From: Ricordea florida
Taxonomy: Eukaryota; Cnidaria; Anthozoa; Corallimorpharia; Ricordeidae
Length of the DNA stretch: 64,000 bases
Direction: 5' to 3'
NCBI GenBank assembly: GCA_949710005.1
Contig: OX453272.1
Coordinates: 17,042,994 to 17,106,993, forward strand
Positions 24,575-36,400 of this stretch are shown here, piece by piece (the first letter of the stretch is position 1; the number at the start of each line of letters is the position of its first letter). The notes under the pieces are model-generated. The model made no database searches. It was not told the DNA's origin and worked only from the letters and a program-made list of their open reading frames with translations. A program made the position numbers and the translations under genes.

Positions 24575-25561
24575 ATGATGAGCGCCGAACATACGAAGAA
24601 AAAGGGATCTTTTCTGCCTTCCATCAGAGGAGGTAAGTTCTCTTCATCTCCGGCGGCGAACCGCGATACCATTACAACTAAAACTCATGGCAGCACCATG
24701 AGAACGGACACAATGCAGTGGAAGAATTCAGCGATGAAACAAACATTGAATTTTCAGCATAGCATATATTCGACGAGGAAAGACCTGAATATTAACACAG
24801 TTTCAAGAAGGGAAAAAAGACCGAATTTAGGTTACGTTGCTTTTTCACCAAAAACGAGTATGGCTTCAGACGCGACAGGAACTAACACCATCGCGACCGG
24901 TCAAGTTGTTGACATCAATGATTTTGTTAAAACTTACGTTCAAAAAAGAATGTTGTTCCCACAGAAAGAGTCCGTCAAAAGAAGAGTCAAAAACGTGAAT
25001 ATTTTCCCACAAAAGGAGCAGAAAGAAGCCCATCTGGTTCCACTGAAATTTACAGAAGACGTGATTTCATCGAGGGGAGATCCTCGCTTAGTCTCATACG
25101 ACGAAAAGGAAATGAATGCACTTTACAAAATGGAAAATCTTTCTGTTTGCAGCAAGCGGAGAAGGGATGGTTGTTTGAAAGAAAAGCATAAACGCCCGTT
25201 ACCTCAAAAGCACAAACTGTGTATACCGATTAACAAACCAAAAAGAGAAAAATTCCCACATCAGTTGAAATACTCTTGGAAAAGCGAAAGCGATGAGATT
25301 GAACTCAGCAAAGACCAGGAAGAAAAATCTACAGATCTCTGGGAAAAGTTTGTGCTTGGTTTGATTAGCATGCAAACAGCTCAGTGGATTGCAAACCATT
25401 GTTCGTCCGGTGAGCAAAGAAGCAGACTGATTAGCTATCTGGATGATAAGTTCAAAATCGAAAATACTGAAAAAGATGGAACTGCTACGGTGAGGAAGCT
25501 CTTAGATATCAATGATGATTCTGTATCTCCAAAAAGAGGAGATAATACGGACAGATCTTGA
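24575..25561 (+). CDS. Unidentified lysine-rich protein, apparently single-exon
   Basis: A 328-codon open frame with tandem ATGs at the start (caatgatgagc). It encodes a basic, low-hydrophobicity protein with many K/R clusters (KKKG, KRR, KSVKRRVK). One more ordered segment lies near the C-terminus, around LWEKFVLGLISMQTAQWI, then a helix-rich tail. No signal peptide or membrane segment. An AATAAA follows at about 25765. I do not recognise the family. It is more likely an intronless or last-exon host gene than a transposon, because no flanking repeats are visible. Confidence 0.6.
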   Translation: MMSAEHTKKKGSFLPSIRGGKFSSSPAANRDTITTKTHGSTMRTDTMQWKNSAMKQTLNFQHSIYSTRKDLNINTVSRREKRPNLGYVAFSPKTSMASDATGTNTIATGQVVDINDFVKTYVQKRMLFPQKESVKRRVKNVNIFPQKEQKEAHLVPLKFTEDVISSRGDPRLVSYDEKEMNALYKMENLSVCSKRRRDGCLKEKHKRPLPQKHKLCIPINKPKREKFPHQLKYSWKSESDEIELSKDQEEKSTDLWEKFVLGLISMQTAQWIANHCSSGEQRSRLISYLDDKFKIENTEKDGTATVRKLLDINDDSVSPKRGDNTDRS

Positions 25562-26816
25562 GCTATTCAGAACTGAAAATGGGAAGTAACTTTTAAAGGA
25601 ATTCAGTGTAGAATAAGGTGAAGGAATTTGTCCATTATCATGAGAATAATACCTGTTTGAGGCAATGCGGTATTTATAAACTTGTGATTCCATGTCGTGT
25701 TGTCATTAGGTAGGCCGTAGCTATCCAGCCGGCTTTTAATGCAAACCGTGCAAAGTGTAAGCAAAATAAATCACTCTATAAAGTACTGTAGTTGTCAGAG
25801 TACAAACAAAAATGAAAAATTGCAGGTGAATTGCAGACAACTAAATGAAGATCTCTCAAGCAATTCATGGTCTGTACTTGAGATATCAACCATATTATAC
25901 AAAACAACGCTTGGAAAACAAATTAGAATAGTAATAGAGAATGGCATGATCCACAGATGATCGAAAATCTTGGAACCACTCTATATAGTAAAACAAACAA
26001 TATCAAACATACTAAGGACACTACACTGTACAGTCAGTAGATCTAAAAATATGGTCACATTGCATCGCTCCATTTATCCTGCAGGGTTGAAAACACAGAA
26101 GAACAGTGGTATAGTAGAACCGGCAAACAGTACCAACGAGCGGGATTATTCAGTAACGTTTTTGAAAGAATGGCTACACTGCATGGTTTAATCCACACGT
26201 GAAAAAGTTAGAGCCACACTGCAAAGAAATACAATCGTTACCATGGTTACCGCAGCGCAGTACTGTTCAGTAGCTCATTTTCCGAAGAATGGTTGCACTT
26301 CTTTATGATGAAAGCTCAAAGTTATGTTTTATGATTTTCATGGGGTTAATTTACTTCCAGTGATATGGCAGCTTCATTTTCCAATGCCCTTTAATTAGCT
26401 TTGCTCTGTGTATTTCAGTACTTGGTATCTAATTCAGGCTAGACAATTCATGCCTCTTTTTATCTGCTGCACTTAGTGATCAATTAACAGTATCTATTAC
26501 AATAGTTCGCAACATGAAATGTAACCTGAACGTTTCATCACATACTCCCTTTGTACTTTACATTGATCATCTTGATATATAATCGTCTGTTTATAACAAA
26601 ATAACAAACAATAAAATGGTTGCATGGTATATGTTACTGTTCTAAATACTTCAGAAATGTTATCGCTAGACTTGCTTATGTGTTATAAGTAGCACTAAAG
26701 GAGAGAATGTGCGATGCGTCGGAAAAAACCTTACAAAAAGTTAAGCTCTTCAAAGAACTGAAGGAGACAAGCGACCCAGCACTGAAAGGCAGCAACAAGG
26801 GAATTGAATCACGAGT
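25562..26816. other. Probable 3' UTR and intergenic sequence
   Basis: Contains the candidate polyadenylation signal near 25765 and otherwise only short open frames. I see no further genes before the inverted-repeat element at 26817. Confidence 0.5.
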
Positions 26817-27741
26817 AGTAGTAGGGAAATGTCGATCCCACCGCACTCATGAAATCTCTGCATGAAATCCAGTAAAATCAAGCAAAATCAAACAAAATCA
26901 AAGAAAAATAAAAGAAATCAAAGAGAATTAAAGAAATCAGACAAAAATTCATCCGGTCCTAATCAAAATCAGACAAAATCCGACAAAATCAAAATCCGAA
27001 AAAAATCGACAAGAAGCAGGTCTGAAAAAAATCAAGAAGATCCAACAAAATTCAACAAATCATGCTTAATCATACAGAGCAAAATTAAAATCAAGATAAG
27101 AGCAAAATCAAAATCAAAATCAACCAAAATCAAAATCAATCATTCAAGCAACGCTGTTATAATAACCACTTGTTGATCCAACTTATAAGATAAAGGTATC
27201 GCTTTATCAACTCTCCGGCTATTTTAGCTGTCAATTAAAATCAATACGCTAACCAATCTTACGGATGACAGCAACAATAAGCGAACACTGAGTTAGATCA
27301 CAACCGCGATCCGCGTAACCTCACAAATTTGCAAGCTCAGTCAGAACTTCATAGGATTACATTAGATCCCTCAACGGCCGACGCCGAGCAAACGTTAACC
27401 ATTCATATTCCGCAATTATTTGAAAATATGGTGGTTGTGCCCGATAGCGTCTACCTATTATTTGACTTAACAGTAGCAGGTCATCAATACAATACTCTGG
27501 TTAATAATGTAGGTCGTAATCTAGTACGCTAGCTTCGAGTGTCATTCGGCGGTGAAAGACTACAGGAAACACAAAGGCATGATCTCATGATTTGCTACGT
27601 ACCACGACTTGTTCTTATCATCTAAAGAACGTAGAGATTGATGACAGGGGATTTCATCCATTAACTTGAGACGGCTGCGGACAGGTGCAGAGAATAAGAA
27701 TACCTCACAGGCTGATGAACGTACGCTCGCACGTATATCAT

Positions 27742-27881
27742 TGTTGTAGTTCAATTTTTTCCTTGGTTCAAATTTCATTTTCCTTCATTTGTTTTCTGGT
27801 ATGGCAATGTGTGATAATTAGTTTGAAACAAAGGAAAATAAAATTTGAACCAAGGAAAAAATTGAACTACAACATATACAT
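27742..27881. repeat. Foldback MITE inside the capsid pseudogene
   Basis: ttgtagttcaattttttcct mirrors aggaaaaaattgaactacaa. The loop tatggcaatgtgtgataat resembles the start of the 1285 and 4825 repeats. Confidence 0.85.
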
Positions 27882-28188
27882 GGTACTAAGTCTTGTATAA
27901 CACTCGATCATTCAATCCTTACTCGACATGGTGTATTTTATCCTAAGGCGTTATCTCATCGGCTAGTGTTTGAGATTCAACTGGTCCCGGTTTCTGGTAT
28001 CGTACTATACTCAAACACCTCTAAAACAACAAGTTACCAACTCAATAATCTTGAATTGGAATATCAGTGTATCAGCAGTGATTATCTAGCTCGCGAAACC
28101 ATGGGCGCATATCGAGTAGGTAAAGGATTTTTTTATGAAAATGTCAAGCTAGGAAAGACGTTTGTGATATAGCTAAAGGATGATAGTA

Positions 28189-28570
28189 GACCGGTTAGCT
28201 CAGTTGGTAGAACACCGGACTACCGTGCGGGAGTCCGCGGGTTCAAACCCCGGCCGGACCAACACTCAGGGTCTTGAATAACAGAGGAGAAAGTGCTGCC
28301 TTTGTAATGACATCTGCATATGGTTAGACTTTCTAGTCTTCTCGGATAAGGACGATAAACCGTAGGTCCCGTCTCACAACCCTTGTTCATGGTAACTTAG
28401 TGGGACGTTGAAGAACCCATACACTAATCGTTAAGAGTAGGGGACGTAGTTCCCGGTGTTGTGGTCTGGCCTTTGGGTTGGCGCTTCACATAGGGATAAC
28501 CTCATTGCGCCTTTCCCCCTTGGACAGAATTGTCCAAGAAAAATAAGTATGTTCTATGTTCTATGTATTG
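28189..28570 (+). repeat. tRNA-derived SINE, full-length copy
   Basis: The head shows an A box (TAGCTCAGTTGG) and B box (GGTTCAAACCCC), so RNA polymerase III transcription is possible. The body matches 575-980 and, reversed, 54533-54906. The tail has ttctatg repeats (tatgttctatgttctatg). Inserted in the relic's capsid gene between YENVKLGKTF and INLPRRS coding blocks. Confidence 0.85.
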
Positions 28571-29150
28571 TTAATTTGCTCATCAATCTACCAAGACGAT
28601 CAGTGACTGGAATATTATGTTTATTTACTAAAGGTTATAGTGGTGGACAAAGGGATAGTGAAAAAATCATTAATCCAGAAATTACTTTATACATCATCGA
28701 TAATGACGGAGGAACAAATTTTGCTAGTTGATTCATCCAGGCAAAATCAAAGTTGGACGGATGGTTTCCAAAGTCGGATCGGATTCCAATCAGGGGCGAT
28801 CGGCCGGATTTTGATTTCGGTTGATTTTGATTTTGCTCTGATTTTGATTTTGGTCTTATCTTGATTTTAATTTTGCTCTGTATAATTAAGCTTTATTTGT
28901 TGGATTTTGTTGGATCTTCTTGATTTTTTTCAGACCGGCTTCCGGCCAATTTTTCTTCGGATTTTGATTTTGATTTTGACGGATTCAGTGTCTGATTTTG
29001 ATTCGGATCGGATGGATTTTTGTCTGATTTCTTTTATTTTATTTGATTTCTTTTATTTTCTTTGGTTTCTTTTATTTTGTTTGATTTTACTGGATTTCGT
29101 GCAGAGATTTCATAAGTGCGCTAGTATCGGCATTTCCCTACTACTCGAGT

Positions 29151-30677
29151 ACAGCCTCTTCCATGCAGATGCTAGAGATTTTTAGTTTCCCTATAGTACG
29201 AGTTTTTACCGAAATACTTATTCTCCCAATTTGCCAAAACCTATACATTTTCTCTTGAGACAATGGTAGGTGACTCATGAATGAGGGCACTTATTGTCCC
29301 GTAAAGTGAAGCACACTCCAGACCAGCGAAATTGACTGAACAAGTAAATTAGCAAAAAAGAAAGAAAAAAAGATAACACGTGAAGTAACAAAACCAGTAC
29401 TATCCTATTTTACGCTGTTTAACGTGTTTCGATTACCATGTGAGCAGCAGTCCCCAATACTCGTCAAGCTGCCTAGGCAACAGAATTTCATTCTAAGCCA
29501 CATCCCACAAGTTTACCATTTTCATCACTTTGAACAGAATGCAGTCACTTGTTTGCTATTCTTTGTAACGGCCGGCGGTATTAAAGGATCCCCGCCAACA
29601 GGGCGATTTATTAAACAATGAGACGATTTCGTTTCATGGAAATCTTAAGCAAATCCAGCTCTGCTCCAATTTTGTTTTTTCTTAGCAAGATACAATTGCA
29701 ATACATAAACAGCAGTTCCTTTCAGTTGAAACTTGAAAGCGTTCAGAGCACGTTTTACTGACACAACTTAAACGGTCGATTTACGAGCTCCCTTTTAAAG
29801 ATCGCTTTGTTTCAATGTGCGCCTTCTTTTCCGGTTGGTCAACGTTCAACCCTGCGTGATTATTTCTAATATATTCTTGTTCAGATTAAATTTGCTCATT
29901 GAAACATCAAAAACTAGGTTCACCACTGTCTGAAACCAAATGTTTCGAGTAATAAAATATGGCACGTCCTACCAAAGTACGGGCGGATGAAAGAGTCTGC
30001 TGTTAAACGGTATATAAAACACACTCAAAACAACACATAAATTAGCTGCATTGAACACCACTTGAACAGACAAAATTGTGTCTCTCTGACCAACCGCTGT
30101 TGCATCGACGCAATTACTTTTCGGAAATTAAAAGGTACATACCTTGAAGCAAGAAAGCCAATATCTCTGCAGCTTAGGACTAAAACTTGAAAACCAGTCG
30201 TGTTGGGTGATTTTCGCCGAGTAGACTGAGTTAAGCCGCGGTTTGATAAGTATAACCTCGTTATTGTATCATTCATTTGCGAGACAACTTAACCACCCTC
30301 TGAATAATTTTTCAAACAAAAACTCCGAGCAAAGGTACCGTACGATAAAAAACGTTTGCCAAGCAACTATGTCGTCCTCGTAAATTCGTCTGTTCTGGAT
30401 AACTGACGTCAAATATCCCAGACAATGCCCACATGCCATCAGCTTTTGTCTTCCGCGTCTCAAAGTCAAAATCTTCCATGCAAAAAGCCACGATTGTGGT
30501 GTTGATTTATTAGTCGCTTCATTGAACTCAGTTTCATTTATTCAAATAAGTTAATTTTGACAAGTGCCAAAAGACAGCTGTTCAAAGAGCGGACAGCTAA
30601 ACATAGCTCTTCAATGGATAGATAATACCTAAAAGACCTTTCAGCTCGGTTAAACTTGCGTAACTGGACTTTTTAGT
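29151..30677. other. No recognised gene
   Basis: Short frames only. A segment near 29495-29525 (aagccacatcccac.. ctaccatttt-like) resembles sequence at about 32893-32920, suggesting a shared repeat fragment. Confidence 0.45.
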
Positions 30678-32515
30678 AAGGATGGGCCGATATCGATACC
30701 AAATATTTCATATCGTAAATACCGAGGTAATTAACATCGAAAAATATCGATACTGGCCAAAAGTATCGATGCTTTCGATACCGAGCTTAAACCGCTGAGA
30801 AAGAGGGGAAAAGACTCTGGGCTCGAGATTAGGTAACTGATGCAGTCGTGTGCAGTGGACCGTGCAGTTACCGCAGTGAGCGGGACAACGTGGCTGTGGG
30901 CGATGTGAGAGTGCGACTGCGCCGACTCCTTACATTTTTCTTATAACTGACGTTCATGTCCATGTCTGTTTGCAGAAAGTATGTCAGACGTTTTCGAGGT
31001 CACTTCTGATTTCTAACTGCCAATCGAAGCGCCGTACGTTTCCATTATACAATCTTTTTAGAACATACAATAATTACAGTTGTTATAGATGATTCCAAAA
31101 GCTAAGATGCGATTCTTGCTACCAGTGACCTCGAGACAAAGAATTCTTCATCAGGAAGTTTTGAGTCAAAAAAACGTCTGAGGAGTGCTGTGTGGAATTT
31201 ATCAATTTACAAGGTCCATTGAAATTGCAGGAACTTCACAATGCAATGTCTGCTGTGATGTTGTGAAGTATGTAACCAACACGTCAAATCTGTTTAAGGT
31301 ATTGCTTAGACATCAAGAACAACGGATAGCTGTCTAACCATCAAATGTCACTTCTTTGCTTCTCCATGGGAACTCAAGTCCCTGGCTCTCGAGGCTACTG
31401 GATTCAAAAACGACCACACAGCTGAGAACATAACAGCGTCATTCCAGAGAGTCGAAAGAGAATGGGGAATTTCCCGAAACGTTTTTGCGATGGTTAGTGA
31501 CAATGCTGCCAACGTTGTTGCCGCCATCAGACATACTGGTTGGATGCACGTTCCCGGCCTGCCTCGCACACAACCCAAATCTGGTGGTATCTTAAGCACT
31601 CAAGGCTGACACAACCATCCCTCAGCTTAGGAAGAAATGCAGGGACAATTCGAGCTTTTTTCACCACAGTGCCAAGGCCTCCGATAAGCTCAAGGAAATC
31701 CAACTTCAAATCTCCATTTCTGAACACACGCTCTTCACGAAGTGGAAACCAGATGGAACTCTACATATTACATATTTGAACGCATCACCACGCAACACCA
31801 GGCTATTACAACGGTCTTTCATCTTCTGATGTTGACCTGCTGAAAGCTGTCACGACCGTTTTAAAACCTTTTGACGAGATGACCAGGGAGATTTATTGTG
31901 GACAAGTATGTCTCCATTTCGAAGGTGATACCTCTGGCAAAATCACTGCAGGACCTGCCAAGTGCAACTGCAGATAAGGACACACCTCTGGTTCATAACC
32001 TAAGTGTTCAGATGCGATGCCGCTTCACGAATATCGAGAGTGCTCACATACTGGCAATGTCGACCTTGGTAGATCCAAGGATGAAGAAGTTGGCTTTCAA
32101 TGACTCTGTAGCCATGCGACAGGCTCAGTAGTGGATTATTCAGATGTCAGGGCACGTTCAGAGTGGTAGCTCCAATGCAGGTACACAGCTTAGTGTTACA
32201 ACTGAAGAAGCTGGCTTGTGTGATCTGTTTGACTCAATGGTACAGCAATCAGAATCACAAAGAACCGGAACCAGTACTGAATGCAATACTTGAAACATGA
32301 CAGTTTTTCGAAAAACGAGTTCTGCCAAGCCTAGAAGATCCCTTGTTTCGGTGAAACGATAATGAGCGGTACCACACACTCGTTTGAAAGGTAGCAAATA
32401 TCTCCGTATCACTGGCACTTCTGTGCTTGCTGGAAGTCTTTCCAAAGCAGGCGAGCTAATTTCTGAGCCGCAATCGCCTGAAGCCAAAGAATGTGAACAT
32501 ATTTTTGTTTCTAAA
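30678..32515 (+). pseudogene. hAT-family transposase relic (ZBED-like)
   Basis: Starts with a hAT-like end (ggatgggccgatatcgatacc and more tatcgata units). Around 31350-31560 the frame reads WELKSLALEAT, then HTAENITASF, then FAMVSDNAANVVAAIR, the classic hAT 'TDNAANM' region. Downstream, LKAVTTVLKPFDEMT and ILAMSTLVDPRMKKLAF (about 31840-32090) correspond to the late part of the RNase-H-like fold. Multiple stops and frameshifts, and no matching right end found. Dead. Confidence 0.75.
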
Positions 32516-32568
32516 TAAAAATGTATAAGGGCATATTTTATTCCCTGTAGCTGTCTATCTCTTGTCTG

Positions 32569-32921
32569 TCAAAATGTAATAAGGGTAAGTTGAAGCCACA
32601 CATATGCACACTAAGGGACAGTGGTAGAAGGAATTAAACCCTGTTGCTACCAAAAAAAGATGAAAAAATTGAGCTCAAAAGCCAGCAGCCCAGAGGTCAT
32701 CTGCTAGCTGTGCCATGCTGATGAGGCCTAACAAGGCCGAAACAGCTGTCCATGGCTGCTGGCTGTTGAGCTCAATTTTTTCATTTTTTTTTTTTCGGTA
32801 GCAACAGGGTTTAATCCCTTCTACCACTGTCGCCTCAGTGCGCATATGTGTGGCTTCAACTTACCCTTATTACATTTTGACGTTGTCATTTCAAGCCACA
32901 TCCCACGACCCTACCATTTTT
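32569..32921. mobile_element. Foldback element with hammerhead ribozyme core
   Basis: Flanked by 13-bp direct repeats tatctcttgtctg (32556-32568 and 32922-32934). Long inverted arms include aatgtaataagggtaag, ccacacatatg, agtggtagaagg and aaattgagctca against their complements on the right. The centre holds the ribozyme motif at 32712-32756. After the right arm a short unpaired tail (about 32885-32921) runs to the target repeat. The long target duplication points to a retrotransposition-type mechanism rather than a cut-and-paste MITE. Confidence 0.75.
32712..32756 (+). ncRNA. Hammerhead ribozyme motif (type I, minimal stem III)
   Basis: Core box CTGATGA at 32718-32724. Stem II is GGCC/GGCC around the loop TAACAA (32725-32738). 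Box GAAA is at 32739-32742. Stem III is ACA-GC-TGT, three pairs with a 2-nt loop. The cleavage triplet is GTC, with cutting expected after 32750. Stem I is GCCATG/CATGGC (32712-32717 with 32751-32756). All conserved core positions are present. Known metazoan hammerheads in Penelope-like elements and retrozymes have very short stem III like this and can act as dimers. Confidence 0.8.
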
Positions 32922-32950
32922 TATCTCTTGTCTGGCTTACTTGAATAGTG

Positions 32951-33255
32951 TTCATCCCCAACTTTGCAACAATATCGAGTCCATTGTGGGACCTCACTAC
33001 GAAACACAAAAAGTAGAAGTGGGGAGTAAAGGAAGCAAAGTCATTCCAAGAGATAAAAGACCGGTTGACTCATGCACCAGTGATGGCATATTTCAGACAG
33101 GGCGCAGAAACTCGTCTGACAACTGACGCTTCACCCGTGGGAGTTAAGGCGATTCTGGAACAGGAGCAAGAAGATGGAAGCTACAGGCCAATATATTATG
33201 CCAGCAGGAAGCTGAGTAAGGTTGAAATAGGGTACTCGCAATTTGAAAGGGAAGC
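32951..33255 (+). pseudogene. Ty3/gypsy polymerase, left fragment (RT tail and RNase H start)
   Basis: The frame reads SSPLWDLT, then a stop, then SFQEIKDRLTHAPVMAYF, and LTTDASPVGVKAIL (first RNase H Asp), then IYYASRKLSKVE and YSQFEREA. It is cut in the middle of the RNase H domain by the Polinton and resumes at 49607 with EALAVRWACQK. The 5' part (LTR, gag, protease, most of RT) is missing in the window. Confidence 0.9.
33251..33255. repeat. Target-site duplication gaagc, left copy
   Basis: gaagc precedes the AGTAGT terminus. The second copy is at 49607-49611. Merging the two copies yields an uninterrupted gypsy RNase H frame (E-R-E-A-L-A). Confidence 0.9.
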
Positions 33256-33405
33256 AGTAGTTATAAAAGGCCGATTCTAGGACAAATTTAATAAATAAAT
33301 AATAAAAATAAATTTTTATTTGTTGAAGATTTTTCGAGCAATTTTAAATTTGTTAAAAATTTGGAGAAAAAATTTGAATAAAAAAAGGTTTAAACAAATA
33401 AAAAA
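33256..33405 (+). repeat. Left terminal inverted repeat
   Basis: Starts AGTAGTTATAAAAGG. It matches the complement of 49455-49606 with one 1-bp indel (near 33286) and one substitution (near 33345). It ends just before the polymerase start codon. Confidence 0.95.
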
Positions 33406-33416
33406 TATTTATTAAA

Positions 33417-36400
33417 ATGAATCAGAAACAAAGATTAAATCTTGTAGAAAAGCTAAAAAAAGCTATAGATGAAAATGGTGAAAGTTTAAAAAGATTAATA
33501 GTAAAACAACTAAATAAAATTATTAAAGAAAAAGGTAAGAAATTATCTAATAATAAAATTCTAAAAGAGTTGCGTAAAATTCCAGAAATTTCTGCAGCTC
33601 TAGATAATAAACCAAAAAGATTAATTCTTGATGAGCCAATACCTGAGATTAATGTTCCAATTCTAGAACCTCTCAAACCACAAAAATCAAACAAAACTTT
33701 TAATTGGGGAAATTATTCATTTAAGGTGTTAGATAAAGATGAGTTTTCTAAAAAGCTTGCAGGTTTAACCAATGAAAATATAATAAAACTTACAAATAAA
33801 AAACAAACAAAACTTAAACCTAGAAAAAAGGTAACTATATCTGATAGTGTGAGTGATGAATTGAAAGAAAAAGAATTTAATATAGAAGAACGACAAAGAG
33901 CATTTAGAAGTTATTTGAAAACTTACAGGATAAAAGGGAAAAAAGGGTATGGACCTGAGGAGTTTTTAAATCATATCAAACCAAAAGTTCTCAATCTAAT
34001 TAACCAGAAAAAGAAACCGATCAAGGTGAAATTTTTATATTGTTGTAAGTTTAAAAAAGAGAATCCAGCTACAGGAAATATTGATGAAGACTTTGGTTTC
34101 TTTCATACATTAGTAGAAACGGTTACATTATCAACTGATTTCTTTGAATTATTTGATACTATGAAAAATCGTTTACTTGAATTGGTTGAAAAGTTTCAGA
34201 AAAAAGGTACTGGCTGGATATTCGATCAAGTTGTATATTTTGATATCAACATTGACCCTTTTGAACCTATTTCTGGAAGTTCTTATATTAAATTACCATT
34301 AAAATTAGCAGAAAAAAAGGCTATTATAAATGTTAAGAATGAAAATGATCATGAGTGTTTTAAGTGGGCTGTAACCTCTGCTGTTTACATACAAAAAATA
34401 CATCCAGAAAGATTAAACAAAGAAATGATAGAAAATTCAAATAATTTTGATTGGTTAAAAATAGAGTTCCCCGCTAAATTGAAAGATATTGATAAGTTTG
34501 AAAAGCAAAATCCTTACTATGCGATTAATTTACATGGATATAATGAAGATAAAGGAGAAGTATACCCTCTTAGAATAAGTAAAAAACAAAGAGGGTATAT
34601 TATTGAATTACTTCTATTAACTAATGATGAAGGAAATAGTCATTACTGTTGGATAAAGAATTTTAGTAGACTTGTTTCATCACAAATAAATAATAAACAA
34701 CACAAACGCGAATTTTGTCGCAGATGCTACAATTCATTTCCTACAGAAAAATCTTTAGAAAAACATCTTGAATATTGTTCCGCAAATGAAGAAGTAAAAA
34801 TTGATATGCCAAAAGATGAAGATGGAAATCCAATATATATTAAATTCAATAATTATAATAGAAAAATGCGAGTGCCATTTGTCGTATATGCCGACTTTGA
34901 ATGTATTACAGAGAAAATAAAAACCTGCTCTCCTGATAAAAGTAAAAGCTATACTAATCAATATCAGAAACATATACCATCAGGATTCTGTTATTTAATA
35001 AAGTCTTTTGATGATAAAATATTTACGCCCAAGCTTGTAAAATACACCGCAGAATCCCCAGACGATGATATCCCACAGATATTTGTAGATAATTTGGAGC
35101 AAGATATTAAGAAAATTTATAATGATACAAAATTCCATAAAAAAGCGGAGAATATGTCAGAAATGGATAAAAAAGAATATGAAAATGCAACGCACTGTCA
35201 TATATGTGAGAGAGAATTAGGAGAAGATAAGGTATTTGATCACTGTCATCTCACAGGAAAGTATAGAGGAGCAGCTCATAATGAATGTAACTTAAATTAC
35301 AAGATACCAAAGTTCTTCCCTGTAATATTTCATAATCTATCTGGATATGATGCGCATATTTTTATCAAAAATCTTGGTGTAACAGAAGGCAAAATAAACT
35401 GTATACCAAATAATGAAGAAAAGTATATTTCTTTCACAAAACAGATTGTGGTTGATGAATTTACAAATAAAGAAGGTAAGCGGGTTGAGGTGAAGCGTGA
35501 TATTAGATTCATTGATTCATTTAAATTTATGTCAACAAGTCTAGAAAAATTGGTGGCTAATCTACCAAAAGAATCTTTCAAAAACTTAAATAATTTCTAT
35601 AAAGGCGAAGAATTAAAGTTATTGTTGAGAAAGGGCGTATTTCCATATGATTGGTTCGATAGATTAGATAAACTCAATACAACCCAACTTCCATCAAAGG
35701 ATGCATTCTATTCAATACTAAACGATGAAAATATATCAGATAATGATTATAAACATGCACAAAATGTTTGGGAAACTTTCAATATGGAAACTATGAGGGA
35801 TTATCATGATTTTTATCTTAATTCAGATGTGTTACTTTTAGCAGATGTATTCGAGAACTTTAGAGATGTTTGTAGTAAAAACTATGGGTTGGATCCTGCT
35901 TGGTATTATACAGCACCTGGACTAGCTTGGGATGCTGCATTAAAGATAACAAAAGTGAATTTAGAGTTGCTAACTGACATAGATATGCTGCTTATGATTG
36001 AGAAAGGTATTAGGGGCGGTGTATCTATGATTTCTACTAGATATGGAAAAGCTAACAATCCATACATGATAAATTTTGATATTAACAAAGTAATAAATTA
36101 TATTATATATCTAGATGCAAATAACTTATATGGAGGGGCAATGAGTAAACCACTACCTACTCGCGGTTTTAGATGGATGAATGAAAAAGAACTTACATAC
36201 TGGAAAAATATGTCCTGCATACTAGAGGTTGATTTAGAATGCCCAACTCGTCTTCATGATTTACATAATGATTACCCGCTTGCTCCAGAGAGACTTTTCG
36301 TTAATAAGGTTGAGAAACTGATTCCAAATCTAAACAATAAGGTAAAGTATGTTGTTCATCATGAAACATTAAAACTTTATGAAAGTCTTGGATTAAAAGT

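Larger units (their letters stand above)
27315..28735 (+). pseudogene. Broken major-capsid-protein gene of the Polinton relic
   Basis: Three blocks in order match the capsid protein encoded at 38517-39758. Near 27335-27745 there is RITLDPSTADAEQTL and, after a stop codon, FGGERLQETQR. Near 27905-28170 there is GVFYPKAL and YRVGKGFFYENV. Near 28575-28735 there is INLPRRSVTGILCLF. It is disabled by stop codons and frameshifts, by a foldback MITE at 27742-27881, by a SINE at about 28189-28570, and by loss of the C-terminal part. No function expected. Confidence 0.85.
26817..29145. mobile_element. Internally deleted Polinton/Maverick relic
   Basis: The left end starts agtagtagggaaatg, and the right end is its inverted counterpart, ending catttccctactact at 29145. 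Both sides are flanked by cgagt (26812-26816 and 29146-29150), a 5-bp target duplication. Inverted arms of about 340 bp (26817-27150 and 28805-29145) are dominated by diverged AAAATC/GATTTT units but share unique stretches such as gaaatctctgc and gaaatccagtaaaatc. Between them lies only a broken capsid gene. The start AGTAGT and the 5-bp duplication are shared with the intact element at 33256-49606. Confidence 0.85.

Noticed and set aside
26862..27176. Lys/Ser/Asn-rich frame of 104 codons
   Set aside because: It is the AAAATC-rich inverted arm of the Polinton relic, mirrored at 28805-29145.
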